From contig CATNEN010000002.1 of assembly GCA_950097015.1 (NCBI GenBank), positions 8,013,501 through 8,077,500 of the forward strand: a stretch of DNA of 64,000 nucleotides. Reading direction: 5' to 3'. Within the stretch, counting starts at the first letter, position 1, and every line of letters starts with the position of its first letter. Below the pieces are notes generated by a model that had not been told where the DNA came from, did not search any database, and was given only the letters and a program-made list of their open reading frames with translations. A program made the position numbers and the translations under genes. This document shows positions 1 through 8,814 of this stretch, piece by piece. Source of the DNA: Macrostomum hystrix (lineage: Eukaryota > Platyhelminthes > Macrostomidae).

Positions 1-32
1 GAGGCTACCCAGAGGGTAGCGAAGGCAGCTAG
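1..32 (+). mobile_element. 3' end of a short Helitron extending left of the window
   Basis: A perfect 7-bp hairpin GCTACCC-AGA-GGGTAGC (4-20) is followed by an 8-nt spacer and CTAG at 29-32. This is the canonical Helitron 3' terminus, and the same terminus closes most elements in the window. The body lies outside the window. Confidence 0.8.
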
Positions 33-384
33 TCTTCTATTATAATATACTAAAAATGAAAATCTTGTTTGTATGTTTGTATGTTTGTATGTTTGCAATC
101 GACTAGCTCCCGAACGGCTTAACCGATTTTCACAATTCCTTCGCCAAAAGATCACAATTGAGCCGGAATCGGTACACGTAATTTTATTAAGCTTAATTCC
201 ATTGCCAAGGGGATTAAATATTCGAAAAACAGTTTTAAATAGGCTTTTCTAATGCATTCTTGTTTACAGCTTGTGCACAGTGAGGCCTCCAGTGCCAATT
301 TTAATGATTGCATCAGAGCCAGTTTTGATAACGAACTGATAAGAACTCAATGGAGGCTACCCAGAGGGTAGCGAAGGCAGCTAG
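33..384 (+). mobile_element. Short non-autonomous Helitron, 352 bp
   Basis: It starts with TC directly after the CTAG of the previous element. Near the 5' end is a run of TTTGTATG repeats, then the shared core (CCCGAACGGCTTAACCGATT and on), and it ends with the GCTACCC/GGGTAGC hairpin and CTAG (381-384). No coding capacity is evident; mobilisation would need a Rep/helicase supplied in trans. Confidence 0.8.
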
Positions 385-712
385 TCTTATATACTAAAAA
401 TGAAAATCTTGCTTGTATGTTTGCAATCGACTAGCTCCCGAACGGCTTAACCGATTTTCACAATTCCTTCGCCAAAAGATCACAATTGAGCCGGAATCGG
501 TACACGTAATTTTATTAAGCTTAATTCCATTGCCAAGGGGATTAAATATTCGAAAAACAGTTTTAAATAGGCTTTTCTAATGCATTCTTGTTTACAGCTT
601 GTGCACAGTGAGGCCTCCAGTGCCAATTTTAATGATTGCATCAGAGCCAGTTTTGATAACGAACTGATAAGAACTCAATGGAGGCTACCCAGAGGGTAGC
701 GAAGGCAGCTAG
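385..712 (+). mobile_element. Short non-autonomous Helitron, 328 bp
   Basis: It begins TCTTATATACTAAAAATG immediately after CTAG at 384 and ends in hairpin plus CTAG (709-712). The core is almost the same as 33-384, with a shorter 5' tetranucleotide run, so slippage near the 5' end accounts for most of the length difference. Confidence 0.8.
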
Positions 713-1077
713 TCTAATCTTAATATACTAAAAATGAAAATCTTGTTTGTATGTTTGTATGTTTGTATGTTTGTATGTTTGTATGTTTGCAATCGACTAG
801 CTCCCGAACGGCTCAACCGATTTTCACAATTCCTTCGCCAAAAGATCACAAATGGGCCCGAATCGGTACACGTATTTTTTTTAAGCTTAATTCCATTGCT
901 AAGGGGATTAAATATTCGAAAAACTGTTTTAAATAGGCTTTTCTAATGCATTCTTGTTTTCAGCTTGTGCACAGTGAGGCTCCAGTGCCAATTTTTATGA
1001 TTGCATCAGAGCCAGTTTTGATAACGAACTGATAAGAACTCCAGTGAGGCTACCCAGAGGGTAGCGAAGGCAGCTAG
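713..1077 (+). mobile_element. Short non-autonomous Helitron, 365 bp
   Basis: It starts TCTAATCTTAATATACTA and has five TATGTTTG-type repeats, which make it the longest short element. It ends in hairpin plus CTAG at 1074-1077. It is the first member of a three-element block repeated exactly 1008 bp downstream. Confidence 0.8.
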
Positions 1078-1402
1078 TCTTATTATACTAAAAATGAAAA
1101 TCTTGCTTGTATGTTTGTTTGCAATCGACTAGCTCCCGAACGGCTCAACCGATTTTCAAAATTCTTTCACTAAAAGATCGCAATTGGGCCGGAATCGGTA
1201 CACGTATTTTTATTAAGCTTAATTCCATTGCCAAGGGGATTAAATATTCAAAAAACTGTTTTAAATAGGCTTTTCTAATGCATTCTTGTTTTCAGCTTGT
1301 GCACAGTGAGGCCTCCAGTGCCAAATTTAATGATTGCATCAGAGCCAGTTTTGATAACGCACGCGCGTACTGATAAGAACTCACAGGGAGGCTACCCAGA
1401 GG
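1078..1402 (+). mobile_element. Short Helitron with its 3' terminus deleted
   Basis: The 5' end TCTTATTATACTAAAAATG is intact. The body is the subfamily with CTTTCACTAAAAGATCGCAA and an ACGCACGCGCGTACTG insert. The sequence stops inside the hairpin (ACCCAGAGG) and joins directly to TAAAAATG of the next element, so the rest of the hairpin, the spacer and CTAG are missing. Confidence 0.75.
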
Positions 1403-1720
1403 TAAAAATGAAAATCTTGCTTGTATGTTTGCAATCGACTAGCTCCCGAACGGCTTAACCGATTTTCACAATTCCTTCGCCAAAAGATCACAATTGAGCC
1501 GGAATCGGTACACGTAATTTTATTAAGCTTAATTCCATTGCCAAGGGGATTAAATATTCGAAAAACAGTTTTAAATAGGCTTTTCTAATGCATTCTTGTT
1601 TACAGCTTGTGCACAGTGAGGCCTCCAGTGCCAATTTTAATGATTGCATCAGAGCCAGTTTTGATAACGAACTGATAAGAACTCAATGGAGGCTACCCAG
1701 AGGGTAGCGAAGGCAGCTAG
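1403..1720 (+). mobile_element. Short Helitron with its 5' terminus deleted
   Basis: It begins at TAAAAATG, lacking the TC and the following bases, because of the deletion junction at 1402/1403. The body and 3' hairpin plus CTAG (1717-1720) are complete. Confidence 0.75.
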
Positions 1721-2085
1721 TCTAATCTTAATATACTAAAAATGAAAATCTTGTTTGTATGTTTGTATGTTTGTATGTTTGTATGTTTGTATGTTTGCAA
1801 TCGACTAGCTCCCGAACGGCTCAACCGATTTTCACAATTCCTTCGCCAAAAGATCACAAATGGGCCCGAATCGGTACACGTATTTTTTTTAAGCTTAATT
1901 CCATTGCTAAGGGGATTAAATATTCGAAAAACTGTTTTAAATAGGCTTTTCTAATGCATTCTTGTTTTCAGCTTGTGCACAGTGAGGCTCCAGTGCCAAT
2001 TTTTATGATTGCATCAGAGCCAGTTTTGATAACGAACTGATAAGAACTCCAGTGAGGCTACCCAGAGGGTAGCGAAGGCAGCTAG
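1721..2085 (+). mobile_element. Short Helitron, duplicate of 713-1077
   Basis: It is the same length and, as far as I can read, the same sequence as 713-1077, shifted by 1008 bp. It has a TC 5' end, five TATGTTTG-type repeats, and a hairpin with CTAG at 2082-2085. Confidence 0.8.
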
Positions 2086-2410
2086 TCTTATTATACTAAA
2101 AATGAAAATCTTGCTTGTATGTTTGTTTGCAATCGACTAGCTCCCGAACGGCTCAACCGATTTTCAAAATTCTTTCACTAAAAGATCGCAATTGGGCCGG
2201 AATCGGTACACGTATTTTTATTAAGCTTAATTCCATTGCCAAGGGGATTAAATATTCAAAAAACTGTTTTAAATAGGCTTTTCTAATGCATTCTTGTTTT
2301 CAGCTTGTGCACAGTGAGGCCTCCAGTGCCAAATTTAATGATTGCATCAGAGCCAGTTTTGATAACGCACGCGCGTACTGATAAGAACTCACAGGGAGGC
2401 TACCCAGAGG
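2086..2410 (+). mobile_element. Short Helitron lacking its 3' end, duplicate of 1078-1402
   Basis: It carries the same truncation inside the hairpin as 1078-1402, at the same base. The deletion therefore predates the 1008-bp duplication. Confidence 0.75.
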
Positions 2411-2728
2411 TAAAAATGAAAATCTTGCTTGTATGTTTGCAATCGACTAGCTCCCGAACGGCTTAACCGATTTTCACAATTCCTTCGCCAAAAGATCACA
2501 ATTGAGCCGGAATCGGTACACGTAATTTTATTAAGCTTAATTCCATTGCCAAGTGGATTAAATATTCGAAAAACAGTTTTAAATAGGCTTTTCTAATGCA
2601 TTCTTGTTTACAGCTTGTGCACAGTGAGGCCTCCAGTGCCAATTTTAATGATTGCATCAGAGCCAGTTTTGATAACGAACTGATAAGAACTCAATGGAGG
2701 CTACCCAGAGGGTAGCGAAGGCAGCTAG
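2411..2728 (+). mobile_element. Short Helitron lacking its 5' end, duplicate of 1403-1720
   Basis: It starts at TAAAAATG like 1403-1720 and ends in hairpin plus CTAG at 2725-2728. One difference is visible: AAGTGGATT here against AAGGGGATT in the first copy. Confidence 0.75.
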
Positions 2729-3076
2729 TCTAATCTTAATATACTAAAAATGAAAATCTTGCTTGCTTGTATGTTTGCAATCGACTAGCTCCCGAACGGC
2801 TTAACCGATTTTCGCAATTCCTTCGCCAAAAGATCACAAATGGGCCGGAATCGGTACACGTATTTTTAATAAGCTTAATTCCATTGCCAAGGGGATTAAA
2901 TATTCGAAAAACAGCTTTAAATAGGCTTTTCTAATGCATTCTTGTTTACAGCTTGTGCACAGTGAGGCCTCCAGTGCCAAATTTAATGATTGCATCAGAG
3001 CCTGCAGTTTTGATAACGCACGCGTACTGATAAGAACTCACAGGGAGGCTACCCAGAGGGTAGCGAAGGCAGCTAG
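2729..3076 (+). mobile_element. Short non-autonomous Helitron, 348 bp
   Basis: It starts TCTAATCTTAATATACTA with GCTTGCTTG repeats and ends in hairpin plus CTAG at 3073-3076. It carries a variant GAGCCTGCAGTTTTGATAAC before the ACGCACGCGTACTG segment. Confidence 0.8.
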
Positions 3077-3422
3077 TCTTATAATATACTAAAAATGAAA
3101 ATCTTGTTTGTATGTTTGTATGTTTGTATGTTTGCAATCGACTAGCTCCCGAACGGCTCAACCGATTTTCACAATTCCTTCGCCAAAAGATCACAAATGG
3201 GCCCGAATCGGTACACGTATTTTTTTTAAGCTTAATTCCATTGCTAAGGGGATTAAATATTCGAAAAACTGTTTTAAATAGGCTTTTCTAATGCATTCTT
3301 GTTTTCAGCTTGTGCACAGTGAGGCTCCAGTGCCAATTTTTATGATTGCATCAGAGCCAGTTTTGATAACGAACTGATAAGAACTCCAGTGAGGCTACCC
3401 AGAGGGTAGCGAAGGCAGCTAG
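3077..3422 (+). mobile_element. Short non-autonomous Helitron, 346 bp
   Basis: It starts TCTTATAATATACTAAAA and has three TATGTTTG-type repeats. It ends in hairpin plus CTAG at 3419-3422. The core matches 713-1077. Confidence 0.8.
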
Positions 3423-3764
3423 TCTTATTATACTAAAAATGAAAATCTTGCTTGTATGTTTGTTTGCAATCGACTAGCTCCCGAACGGCTCAACCGATTT
3501 TCAAAATTCTTTCACTAAAAGATCGCAATTGGGCCGGAATCGGTACACGTATTTTTATTAAGCTTAATTCCATTGCCAAGGGGATTAAATATTCAAAAAA
3601 CTGTTTTAAATAGGCTTTTCTAATGCATTCTTGTTTTCAGCTTGTGCACAGTGAGGCCTCCAGTGCCAAATTTAATGATTGCATCAGAGCCAGTTTTGAT
3701 AACGCACGCGCGTACTGATAAGAACTCACAGGGAGGCTACCCAGAGGGTAGCGAAGGCAGCTAG
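3423..3764 (+). mobile_element. Short non-autonomous Helitron, 342 bp
   Basis: It starts TCTTATTATACTAAAAATG, is of the CTTTCACTAAAAGATCGC subfamily, and ends in hairpin plus CTAG at 3761-3764. It opens a block repeated at 6998-8205. Confidence 0.8.
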
Positions 3765-3809
3765 TCTAATATACTAAAAATGAAAATCTTGCTTGTATGT
3801 TTGTTTGCA
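3765..3809 (+). mobile_element. 45-nt Helitron 5' stub
   Basis: It is only the first 45 nt of a short element (TCTAATATACTAAAAATG through TTTGTTTGCA). It is interrupted by the TC of the next element at 3810. The missing remainder does not reappear downstream. Confidence 0.75.
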
Positions 3810-3950
3810 TCTAATATACTAAAAATGAAAATCTTGCTTGCTTGCTTGTTTGCAATCGACTAGCTCCCGAACGGCTCAACCGATTTTCAAAATTCTTTCA
3901 CTAAAAGATCGCAAATGGGCCGGAATCGGTACACGTAATTTTATTAAGCT
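3810..3950 (+). mobile_element. 3'-truncated short Helitron
   Basis: The 5' end is intact (TCTAATATACTAAAAATG and CTTG repeats). The element stops at TTATTAAGCT, where the TC end of the next element follows. The hairpin and CTAG are absent. Confidence 0.75.
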
Positions 3951-4294
3951 TCTTATATACTAAAAATGAAAATCTTGTTTGTATGTTTGTATGTTTGTAT
4001 GTTTGCAATCGACTAGCTCCCGAACGGCTCAACCGATTTTCAAAATTCCTTCACTAAAAGATCGCAATTGGGCTGGAATCGGTACACGTATTTTTATTAA
4101 GCTTAATTTCATTGCCAAGGGGATTAAATATTCGAAAAACTGTTTTAAATAGGCTTTTCTAATGCATTCTTGTTTTCAGCTTGTGCGCAGTGAGGCTCCA
4201 GTGCCAATTTTAATGATTGCATCGGAGCCAGTTTTGATAACGCACTGATAAGAACTCACAGGGAGGCTACCCAGAGGGTAGCGAAGGCAGCTAG
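3951..4294 (+). mobile_element. Short non-autonomous Helitron, 344 bp
   Basis: It starts TCTTATATACTAAAAATG after the truncated element and ends in hairpin plus CTAG at 4291-4294. It contains the GGGCTGGAATCGG and GCATCGGAGCC variants also seen at 7526-7869. Confidence 0.8.
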
Positions 4295-4630
4295 TCTAAT
4301 ATACTAAAAATGAAAATCTTGCTTGCTTGCTTGTATGTTTGCAATCGACTAGCTCTCGAACGGCTCAACCGATTTTCGCAATTCCTTCGCCAAAAGATCA
4401 CAAATGGGCCGGAATCGGTACACGTAATTTTATTAAGCTTAATTCCATTGGCAAGGGGATTAAATATTCGAAAAACAGTTTTAAATAGGCTTTTCTAATG
4501 CATTCTTGTTTTCAGCTTGTGCACAGTGAGGCCTCCAGTGCCAATTTTAATGATTGCATCAGAGCCAGTTTTGATAACGAACTGATAAGAACTCAATGGA
4601 GGCTACCCAGAGGGTAGCGAAGGCAGCTAG
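4295..4630 (+). mobile_element. Short non-autonomous Helitron, 336 bp
   Basis: It has the TC 5' end, GCTTGCTTGCTTG repeats, the AGCTCTCGAACGG variant, and hairpin plus CTAG at 4627-4630. Two extra T bases (4631-4632) separate it from the next element. Confidence 0.8.
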
Positions 4631-4632
4631 TT

Positions 4633-6356
4633 TCTATTATACTAAAAATGAAAATCTTGTATGTTTGTTTGCAATCGACTAGCTCCCGAACGGCTCAACC
4701 GATTTTCACAATTCCTTCGCCAAAAGATCACAAATGGGCCGGAATCGGTACACGTAATTTTATTAAGCTTAATTCCATTGGCAAGGGGATTAAATATTCA
4801 AAAAACAGTTTTAAATAGGCTTTTCTAATGCATTCTTGTTTTCAGCTTGTGCACAGTGAGGCCTCCAGTGCCAATTTTAATGATTGCATCAGGGCCAGTT
4901 TTGTTAGGCGAGCGTACTGATAAGAAATTTCTCACCCAAATGTGCATAGCTGTGTCAACCCCACTGGCGAGATAATTATGCCCAATGTGCACAGGCTGAG
5001 CTGGCTTCTGTTAACTGCTGGCAGTGTGATATTTTATTATTTTATTTATTTATTTATTGAGTTTTTGCAATCAAATAGCATATTCACATCATACACCAAA
5101 AGGCTACAGCTGAGAACTGAATTGATCCAAGTGATCGGCCTTTTTCTAGCAGAGCGAAGCGAACCGAACCGAATCCCAGGCACAACAATGACACAGCCAA
5201 ATAGCATAAATACAAATCCAGGCTCAGAATCGATAGATATCTAGGCTGAGCATTGATAGATATCTAGGCTGAGCATTGATAGATATCTAGGCTGAGCATT
5301 GATAGATATCTAGGCTGAGCATTGATAGATATCTAGGCTGAGCATTTATAGATATCTAGGCTCAGCATTGATAGACATCTAGGCTCAACATTTTTATAAA
5401 TATCTAGGCTCAACATTTTTATAGTTATCTAGGCTCAGCATTGACAGATATCTAGGCTGAGCATTGATAGATATCTAGGCTCAGCATTGATAGACATCTA
5501 GGCTCAACATTTTTATAAATATCTAGGCTCAACATTTTTATAGTTATCTAGGCTCAGCATTGATAGACATCTAGGCTCAACATTTTTATAAATATCTAGG
5601 CTCAACATTTTTATAGTTATCTAGGTTCAGCATTGACAGATATCTAGGCTCAGCATTGATAGATATCTAAGCTCAAAATTGATAGATATCTAGGCTCAGC
5701 ATTGATAGATATCTAGGCTGAGCATTGATAGATATCTAGGCTGAGCATTGATAGATATCTAGGCTCAGCATTGATAGACATCTAGGCTCAACATTTTTAT
5801 AAATATCTAGGCTCAACATTTTTATAGTTATCTAGGCTCAGCATTGACAGATATCTAGGCTCAGCATTGATAGATATCTAAGCTCAAAATTGATAGATAT
5901 CTAGGCTCAGCATTGATAGATATCTAGGCTCAGCATTGATAGTTATCTAGGCTCAGCATAGATAGAAGATAGATATCTAGGCTCAACATTTTTATGGATA
6001 TCTAGGCTCAGCATTGAAAGATATCTAGGCTCAGCATTGATAGATATCTAGGCTCAAAATTGATAGATATCTAGGCTCAGCATTGATAGTTATCTAGGCT
6101 CAACATTTTTTATGGATATCTAGGCTCAGCATTGATAGATATCTAGGCTCAGCATAGATAGAAGATAGATATCTAGGCCCAACATTTTTATGGATATCTA
6201 GGCTCAGCATTGAAAGATATCTAGGCTCAGCATTGATAGATATCTAGGCTCAGCATTGATAGATATCTAGGCTCAGCATTGATAGATATCTAGGCTCAGC
6301 ATTGATAGATATCTAGGCTCAGCATTGATAGTTATCTAGGCTCAGCATAGATAGAA
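4633..6356 (+). mobile_element. 5' head (1724 bp) of an autonomous-type Helitron, 3'-truncated
   Basis: It starts TCTATTATACTAAAAATG, follows the short-element core to ATTGCATCAGGGCCAG, then continues into the autonomous-type sequence (TTTGTTAGGCGAGCGTACTG onward), a unique stretch (about 4920-5215) and the 23-bp minisatellite. It ends at GATAGAA where another TC end begins. Length and order match 50505-52228 and the first 1724 bp of 52904 onward. It has no transposase gene or 3' hairpin of its own. Confidence 0.8.
5220..6356 (+). repeat. 23-bp minisatellite with core CTAGGCTCAGCATTGATAGA
   Basis: About 50 tandem units of roughly 23 bp. Many units contain the perfect 10-bp palindrome TAGATATCTA. 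Variants replace the centre with AACATTTTTATA or carry GTTATCT in place of GATATCT. The array is internal to the Helitron head at 4633. Confidence 0.9.
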
Positions 6357-6693
6357 TCTAATATACTAAATAATATACTAAAAATGAAAATCTTGTATGT
6401 TTGCAATCGACTAGCTCCCGAACGGCTCAACCGATTTTTGCAATTCCTTCGCCAAAAGATCACAAATGGGCCGGAATCGGTACACGTAATTTTATTAAGC
6501 TTAATTCCATTGGCAAGGGGATTAAATATTCGAAAAACAGTTTTAAATAGGCTTTTCTAATGCATTCTTGTTTTCAGCTTGTGCACAGTGAGGCTCCAGT
6601 GCCAATTTTAATGATTGCATCAGAGCCAGTTTTGATAACGAACTGATAAGAACTCACAGGGAGGCTACCCAGAGGGTAGCGAAGGGCAGCTAG
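6357..6693 (+). mobile_element. Short Helitron with a 14-nt 5' stub
   Basis: A stub TCTAATATACTAAA (6357-6370) is followed by TAATATACTAAAAATG (from 6371) and a complete body. It ends in hairpin, a spacer with one extra G (GAAGGGCAG) and CTAG at 6690-6693. From 6371 on it corresponds to 21313-21635, including the extra G. Confidence 0.75.
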
Positions 6694-6997
6694 TCTTCTT
6701 GTATGTTTGCAATCGACTAGCTCCCGAACGGCTCAACCGATTTTCGCAATTCCTTCGCCAAAAGATCACAAATGGGCCCGAATCGGTACACGTATTTTTA
6801 TTAAGCTTAATTTCATTGCCAAGGGGATTAAATATTCGAAAAACTGTTTTAAATAGGCTTTTCTAATGCATTCTTGTTTTCAGCTTGTGCACAGTGAGGC
6901 TCCAGTGCCAATTTTTATGATTGCATCAGAGCCAGTTTTGATAACGAACTGATAAGAACTCCAGTGAGGCTACCCAGAGGGTAGCGAAGGCAGCTAG
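6694..6997 (+). mobile_element. Short Helitron with shortened 5' end, 304 bp
   Basis: It starts TCTTCTTGTATGTTTGCAA, lacking the ATACTAAAAATG block. The body is complete to hairpin plus CTAG at 6994-6997. The same shortened start opens the element at 21636. Confidence 0.7.
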
Positions 6998-7339
6998 TCT
7001 TATTATACTAAAAATGAAAATCTTGCTTGTATGTTTGTTTGCAATCGACTAGCTCCCGAACGGCTCAACCGATTTTCAAAATTCTTTCACTAAAAGATCG
7101 CAATTGGGCCGGAATCGGTACACGTATTTTTATTAAGCTTAATTCCATTGCCAAGGGGATTAAATATTCAAAAAACTGTTTTAAATAGGCTTTTCTAATG
7201 CATTCTTGTTTTCAGCTTGTGCACAGTGAGGCCTCCAGTGCCAAATTTAATGATTGCATCAGAGCCAGTTTTGATAACGCACGCGCGTACTGATAAGAAC
7301 TCACAGGGAGGCTACCCAGAGGGTAGCGAAGGCAGCTAG
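6998..7339 (+). mobile_element. Short Helitron, duplicate of 3423-3764
   Basis: Same length and layout as 3423-3764, offset by 3575 bp; hairpin plus CTAG at 7336-7339. Confidence 0.8.
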
Positions 7340-7384
7340 TCTAATATACTAAAAATGAAAATCTTGCTTGTATGTTTGTTTGCA
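7340..7384 (+). mobile_element. 45-nt Helitron 5' stub, duplicate of 3765-3809
   Basis: First 45 nt of a short element ending TTTGCA, followed by a new TC end at 7385. It repeats the 3765-3809 arrangement. Confidence 0.75.
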
Positions 7385-7525
7385 TCTAATATACTAAAAA
7401 TGAAAATCTTGCTTGCTTGCTTGTTTGCAATCGACTAGCTCCCGAACGGCTCAACCGATTTTCAAAATTCTTTCACTAAAAGATCGCAAATGGGCCGGAA
7501 TCGGTACACGTAATTTTATTAAGCT
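7385..7525 (+). mobile_element. 3'-truncated short Helitron, duplicate of 3810-3950
   Basis: Intact 5' end, stops at TTATTAAGCT, no hairpin or CTAG. Confidence 0.75.
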
Positions 7526-7869
7526 TCTTATATACTAAAAATGAAAATCTTGTTTGTATGTTTGTATGTTTGTATGTTTGCAATCGACTAGCTCCCGAAC
7601 GGCTCAACCGATTTTCAAAATTCCTTCACTAAAAGATCGCAATTGGGCTGGAATCGGTACACGTATTTTTATTAAGCTTAATTTCATTGCCAAGGGGATT
7701 AAATATTCGAAAAACTGTTTTAAATAGGCTTTTCTAATGCATTCTTGTTTTCAGCTTGTGCGCAGTGAGGCTCCAGTGCCAATTTTAATGATTGCATCGG
7801 AGCCAGTTTTGATAACGCACTGATAAGAACTCACAGGGAGGCTACCCAGAGGGTAGCGAAGGCAGCTAG
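7526..7869 (+). mobile_element. Short Helitron, duplicate of 3951-4294
   Basis: It starts TCTTATATACTAAAAATG and ends in hairpin plus CTAG at 7866-7869. It shares the GCATCGGAGCC variant with its upstream duplicate. Confidence 0.8.
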
Positions 7870-8205
7870 TCTAATATACTAAAAATGAAAATCTTGCTTG
7901 CTTGCTTGTATGTTTGCAATCGACTAGCTCTCGAACGGCTCAACCGATTTTCGCAATTCCTTCGCCAAAAGATCACAAATGGGCCGGAATCGGTACACGT
8001 AATTTTATTAAGCTTAATTCCATTGGCAAGGGGATTAAATATTCGAAAAACAGTTTTAAATAGGCTTTTCTAATGCATTCTTGTTTTCAGCTTGTGCACA
8101 GTGAGGCCTCCAGTGCCAATTTTAATGATTGCATCAGAGCCAGTTTTGATAACGAACTGATAAGAACTCAATGGAGGCTACCCAGAGGGTAGCGAAGGCA
8201 GCTAG
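7870..8205 (+). mobile_element. Short Helitron, duplicate of 4295-4630
   Basis: It carries the AGCTCTCGAACGG variant and ends in hairpin plus CTAG at 8202-8205. As at 4631-4632, two T bases separate it from the next element, here autonomous copy A. Confidence 0.8.
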
Positions 8206-8494
8206 TTTCTAATATACTAAAAATGAAAATCTTGCTTGCTTGCTTGCTTGCTTGTATGTTTGCAATCGACTAGCTCCCGAACGGCTCAACCGATTTTCGC
8301 AATTCCTTCGCCAAAAGATCACAAATGGGCCGGAATCGGTACACGTAATTTTATTAAGCTTAATTCCATTGCCAAGGGGATTAAATATTCGAAAAACTGT
8401 TTTAAATAGGCTTTTCTAATGCATTCTTGTTTTCAGCTTGTGCACAGTGAGGCTCCAGTGCCAATTTTTAATGATTGCATCAGGGCCAGTTTTG

Positions 8495-8814
8495 TTAGGC
8501 GAGCGTACTGATAAGAAATTTCTCACCCAAATGTGCATAGCTGTGTCAACCCCACTGGCGAGATAATTACTGCCCAATGTGCACAGGCTGAGCTGGCTTC
8601 TGTTAACTGCTGGCAGTGTGATATTTTATTATTTTATTTATTTATTTATTGAGTTTTTTTCAATCAAATAGCATATTCACATCATACACCAAAAGGCTAC
8701 AGCTGAGAACTGAATTGATCCAAGTGATCGGCCTTTTTCTAGCAGAGCGAAGCGAACCGAACCGAATCCCAGGCACAACAATGACACAGCCAAATAGCAT
8801 AAATACAAATCCAG
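8495..8814 (+). other. Non-coding 5' subterminal stretch of copy A
   Basis: About 320 bp between the shared terminal core and the minisatellite. The same stretch occurs at 4910-5215, 50785-51090 and 53180-53490. A 100-codon frame without an ATG start (begins at a GTG at 4942, 50814 and 53213) is open in three copies. It is broken here by an extra base near 8570, so I treat it as non-coding. Confidence 0.6.

Noticed and set aside
734-946. 62-73 codon frames starting at the ATG in the short-Helitron 5' end (also 1742, 4310, 7885, 28133, 33035)
   Set aside because: The frame is set by the tetranucleotide repeat and is broken in many copies. The whole region is conserved at DNA level as a terminal module, so I do not call it coding.
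4942-5244. 100-codon frame with a hydrophobic stretch, repeated at 50814 and 53213
   Set aside because: It starts at GTG with no ATG, is broken in copy A by an inserted base, and runs into the minisatellite.
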